DNA of 6,976 bases from assembly GCA_937906285.1 (NCBI GenBank), contig CALCWL010000539.1, forward strand, positions 1 through 6,976. Reading direction: 5' to 3'. The translations under genes and the position numbers were made by a program. A model generated the notes under the pieces. The model was not told the origin of the DNA. It saw only the letters and a program-made list of their open reading frames with translations, and did no database searches. The DNA is from an uncultured Rhodanobacter sp. (GTDB lineage: Bacteria; Pseudomonadota; Gammaproteobacteria; Xanthomonadales; Rhodanobacteraceae). This document shows positions 4,990 through 6,976 of the stretch, piece after piece (the first letter of the stretch is position 1; every line of letters starts with the position of its first letter).

Positions 4990-5910
4990 TCAACTTGCGA
5001 TGGCGCGCAGGCGGCTGCGGGTCAGCGGGCCGAAGCGCAACTGTTCGCACAACGCATCGAGCTGATCGACCGGGCGGGGCCGGCGCTGCAGGGTTTCGAC
5101 TTCGAAGGCGCCGGGAGCGTCCAGTGCGATCCGGGTCAGCCGGCGGCACATCCGTGCCTGCTCGGCATGCTGGCGCAACCGCGCCGCGCAACTGGCCGCG
5201 CCGCGCAGGCGCAGGAAGGCGACTTCGTCGATGCGTTCGAGCAGGACATCCAGGCTGCCGAAGTGGGCGAGCAGGGCCGCGGCGGTCTTGGCGCCGATGC
5301 CGGGCACGCCGGGGATGTTGTCCACCGCGTCGCCGCACAGCGCGAGATAGTCGGCGACCTGGTGCGGATGCACGCCGAGCCTCTCGTGGACGCCGGCCGG
5401 CCCCCAGCGCAGATTGCGGGCGTAATCCCATTGCTCGTCGTGCTCGCCCAGCAGCTGGCCGAAATCCTTGTCCGCCGACACGATCACGCTGCGCCAGCCC
5501 AGCGCGCGCAGGTTCCACACGGTGCTGCCGATCAGGTCGTCCGCCTCGTACTGGTGGTCGATCATCAGGTGCACGCCGAGCGCTTCGGTCAACGCCCGGC
5601 ACTGCACGAACTGCCGTTCCAGCTCCGGCGGCGGCAACTCGCGGTTGGCCTTGTACGCGGGGTAGATCGCGTTGCGGAACGAGCTGGTCAGCGAGGCGTC
5701 GAACGCCACCGCGACATGCTCCGGTCGCGCCCGCTCCAGCAGCTCGCACAGGAAGCGCGCATAGCCGTGCACGGCGTTTACCGGATGACCGTCGACGTCG
5801 TGGAACTCGTCCGGCATCGAGTGCCAGGCGCGGAACACGTACAGGCTGCCGTCGACGAGATGGGCAGTGGGAAGATGGACGTCCGGACGTCCGTCTGGCG
5901 AGCTAGTCAT
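4990..5910 (-). CDS. Stand-alone 5'-3' exonuclease, FEN / Pol I N-domain family (ExoIX/Xni-like)
   Basis: A 306-residue flap endonuclease-type nuclease, like the 5'-nuclease domain of DNA polymerase I but with no polymerase attached. The acidic metal ligands of the family are all visible: Asp20 (HLVDGS), Asp71 (VAFDA), Glu122, Asp124 and Asp125 (YEADDLI), Asp147 and Asp149 (SADKDF), Asp194 and Asp197 (CGDAVDN). Basic residues of the helical arch follow in FRN...YKANR (78-90). A helix-3-turn-helix DNA-binding motif follows (NIPGVPGIGAKTA, 198-210). Active 5'-nuclease or flap activity on DNA, such as RNA-primer or flap removal, is therefore likely; E. coli ExoIX lacks some of these ligands, so this protein is closer to active family members. 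The start at 5910 gives an ATGA overlap with the nitroreductase stop; ATG 5919 (three residues longer) is also possible, and neither has a clear ribosome site. It is the third gene of the minus-strand set. Confidence 0.94.
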   Translation of the reverse strand: MTSSPDGRPDVHLPTAHLVDGSLYVFRAWHSMPDEFHDVDGHPVNAVHGYARFLCELLERARPEHVAVAFDASLTSSFRNAIYPAYKANRELPPPELERQFVQCRALTEALGVHLMIDHQYEADDLIGSTVWNLRALGWRSVIVSADKDFGQLLGEHDEQWDYARNLRWGPAGVHERLGVHPHQVADYLALCGDAVDNIPGVPGIGAKTAAALLAHFGSLDVLLERIDEVAFLRLRGAASCAARLRQHAEQARMCRRLTRIALDAPGAFEVETLQRRPRPVDQLDALCEQLRFGPLTRSRLRAIAS

Positions 5911-6476
5911 GGCGTCCATGTGGTGAGCAGGTCGGCCAGCGCCGGACGGTCGCGGTCGGGAACCTCGACCTGCGGTGTGCCCAGGTGGACGAAGCCGACC
6001 ACGTGCTCGTTGGCGGCCAGGCCCAGCAAGTCGGCGACTTCGCGGTCGTAGGCGGCCCAGCCGGTCAGCCATTGCGCACCGTAGCCCAGCGCGAAGGCAC
6101 CGAGCAGGATGTTGTAGGCCACATTGCCGGCGCACAGCTTCTGCTCGATCTCCGGGACCTTGCTGCCGGCGTCGAGGCGCGCGACCACCGCAACCACCAG
6201 CGGCGCGAAGGTGTAGCGGTGGCGCTCCTTCTCCAGCTTGGCGCCGATCATCGCCGGGTTGTTGCGCACGCCGATCGCGGTCACCCGTTCGCCGAACGCC
6301 AGCTTGGCCTCGTCGCGCAGCAGGATCAGCCGGAACGGCACCAGCTTGCCGTGGTCGGGCACGCGGATGGCGGCTTCGAGCAGGCCGTGCAGCGTGGCGT
6401 CGTCCGGTGCCGGCTCGCCGAGCTGGCGTGCGGGGACGGAGTGGCGTTGTTGCAGCAGGGAGAGCGGGTTGGCCAT
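5907..6476 (-). CDS. Small nitroreductase-family flavoprotein, YdjA type
   Basis: A 189-residue FMN-binding protein of the nitroreductase fold, expected to be a cytoplasmic homodimer using NAD(P)H. It aligns by eye along its length with E. coli YdjA: an N-terminal QQRHSVPARQLGEPAP segment (9-24, with Arg11 and Ser13 where the family contacts the FMN phosphate), VPDHGKLVPF (39-48), a dimer-interface region (AGNVAYNILLGAFALGYG, about 116-133), a Trp/Gly stretch AQWLTGW (134-140) and the C-terminal GFVHLGTPQV (161-170). YdjA-type proteins are the minimal members and their physiological substrate is unknown. ATG 6476 matches the YdjA N-terminus. Longer in-frame starts (ATG 6506, GTG 6539) exist and none has a clear ribosome site. 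It lies 66 bases after the cdd stop and its TGA overlaps the exonuclease ATG. Confidence 0.92.
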   Translation of the reverse strand: MANPLSLLQQRHSVPARQLGEPAPDDATLHGLLEAAIRVPDHGKLVPFRLILLRDEAKLAFGERVTAIGVRNNPAMIGAKLEKERHRYTFAPLVVAVVARLDAGSKVPEIEQKLCAGNVAYNILLGAFALGYGAQWLTGWAAYDREVADLLGLAANEHVVGFVHLGTPQVEVPDRDRPALADLLTTWTP

Positions 6477-6542
6477 GGAGCGGTTCGACGAAGGCGGGAT
6501 GCCCATGCTAGCCGTCGGGTCGCCCAGGTGCGAACCCACCGC

Positions 6543-6959
6543 TCAACCTGCCAGCGGCAGCTTGAACGAGCCGGGCAGCAGCGCGGCCACGCTGGTTTCG
6601 CGGGTGGCACCGGCGAGGTTGGCCAGCAACACCGGGGTGGCCTCGTCACACAGTTCGGCCATCACCTGGCGGCAGGCGCCACAGGGTGCAACCTCCTCCG
6701 GTGTGTCGGCGACCACCGCGATGGCCACGACGTCGCCGGGCCGGCAGCCGGCGGCAACCGCGCTGAACAGGGCCGTGCGCTCGGCGCAGTTGCACAGGCC
6801 GTACGAGGCGTTTTCCACGTTGCACCCGCCGAACGTGCGGCCGTCGCGGGTGCGTACCGCGGCCCCGACGTGGAAGCCGGAGTAAGGCGCATAGGCGTGT
6901 TCGCGCACGGCGCGCGCCAGCGCGAGCAGGTCGTCCAGGGCGAGGGGGCTTGCGGGCAT
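6543..6959 (-). CDS. cdd: Cytidine deaminase
   Basis: A 138-residue enzyme that deaminates cytidine and deoxycytidine to the uridine forms for pyrimidine salvage. The length fits the small homotetrameric, one-zinc Cdd class (about 130-140 residues) and not the longer dimeric E. coli form. Substrate-binding motifs are YAPYSGFHVGAA (23-34) and GCNVENASYG (45-54). The zinc site is Cys58-Ala59-Glu60 with Cys93 and Cys96 in PCGACRQ; Glu60 is the catalytic proton carrier. Cys56 and Cys104 are additional cysteines. ATG 6959 has a good ribosome site six bases upstream. It is the first gene of the minus-strand set seen here; any promoter lies beyond the window end or in the last few bases. It ends at TGA (6543-6545). 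Confidence 0.97.
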   Translation of the reverse strand: MPASPLALDDLLALARAVREHAYAPYSGFHVGAAVRTRDGRTFGGCNVENASYGLCNCAERTALFSAVAAGCRPGDVVAIAVVADTPEEVAPCGACRQVMAELCDEATPVLLANLAGATRETSVAALLPGSFKLPLAG

Positions 6960-6965
6960 CGTGAT

Positions 6966-6969
6966 CTCC
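6966..6969 (-). promoter_or_regulatory. Ribosome binding site for cdd
   Basis: On the minus strand GGAG (complement of 6966-6969) lies six bases before ATG 6959. This is the clearest Shine-Dalgarno sequence on the minus strand and fixes the cdd start. Confidence 0.75.
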
Positions 6970-6976
6970 GGCGATG

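Noticed and set aside
4922..5749. Possible upstream extension of the Nudix protein as a fusion
   Set aside because: The open frame continues upstream of ATG 4921, but that part is an out-of-frame reading of the exonuclease gene. The Nudix domain begins normally at MNDTAH.
4879..6051. Plus-strand open frame (390 codons) opposite the exonuclease
   Set aside because: Antisense shadow; the minus strand encodes a full FEN nuclease with nine conserved acidic residues.

Overview
This is a GC-rich (roughly two thirds G+C by eye), densely packed bacterial chromosome segment. Nothing in it looks mobile or plasmid-borne. The protein sequences, a heptamer-repeat intergenic element and a REP-like repeat pair suggest a gammaproteobacterium of the Xanthomonadales, perhaps Rhodanobacteraceae (Rhodanobacter/Dyella/Luteibacter-like). 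That placement is recollection of similar sequences and has not been tested by search.

Left half, plus strand (1-4170): five genes run in one direction. They are the 3' part of coaD (coenzyme A biosynthesis), a small lipoprotein overlapping the coaD end, an Alvin/YfhL-type 2[4Fe-4S] ferredoxin, a periplasmic gamma-glutamyltransferase joined to the ferredoxin gene by an ATGA overlap, and a bacterial TMEM43 (LUMA)-like membrane protein. The only sizeable gap, 998-1089, is almost filled by a long hairpin made of two opposed arrays of degenerate 7-bp units. It ends ten bases before the ferredoxin start codon, and that start has no visible Shine-Dalgarno sequence.

Convergence zone (4171-4324): the two transcription units meet here. 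The gap holds two inverted copies of a REP-like motif (REPIN/BIME-like). The right copy runs into the Nudix gene and supplies its stop codon.

Right half, minus strand (6959 down to 4325): cytidine deaminase (cdd), a small YdjA-type nitroreductase, a stand-alone 5'-3' exonuclease of the FEN/Pol I N-domain type (ATGA overlap with the nitroreductase gene), and a Nudix hydrolase. These look like one operon for nucleotide salvage, DNA flap or RNA-primer processing and nucleotide housecleaning, with a flavoprotein of unknown substrate among them.

No defence system, CRISPR array, tRNA, rRNA or transposase was found. The genes are mostly ordinary housekeeping types. The unusual material is in the non-coding elements (heptad hairpin, REP pair), an inverted repeat lying exactly in a lengthened Nudix box, and a possible mini-ORF ahead of the TMEM43-like gene.
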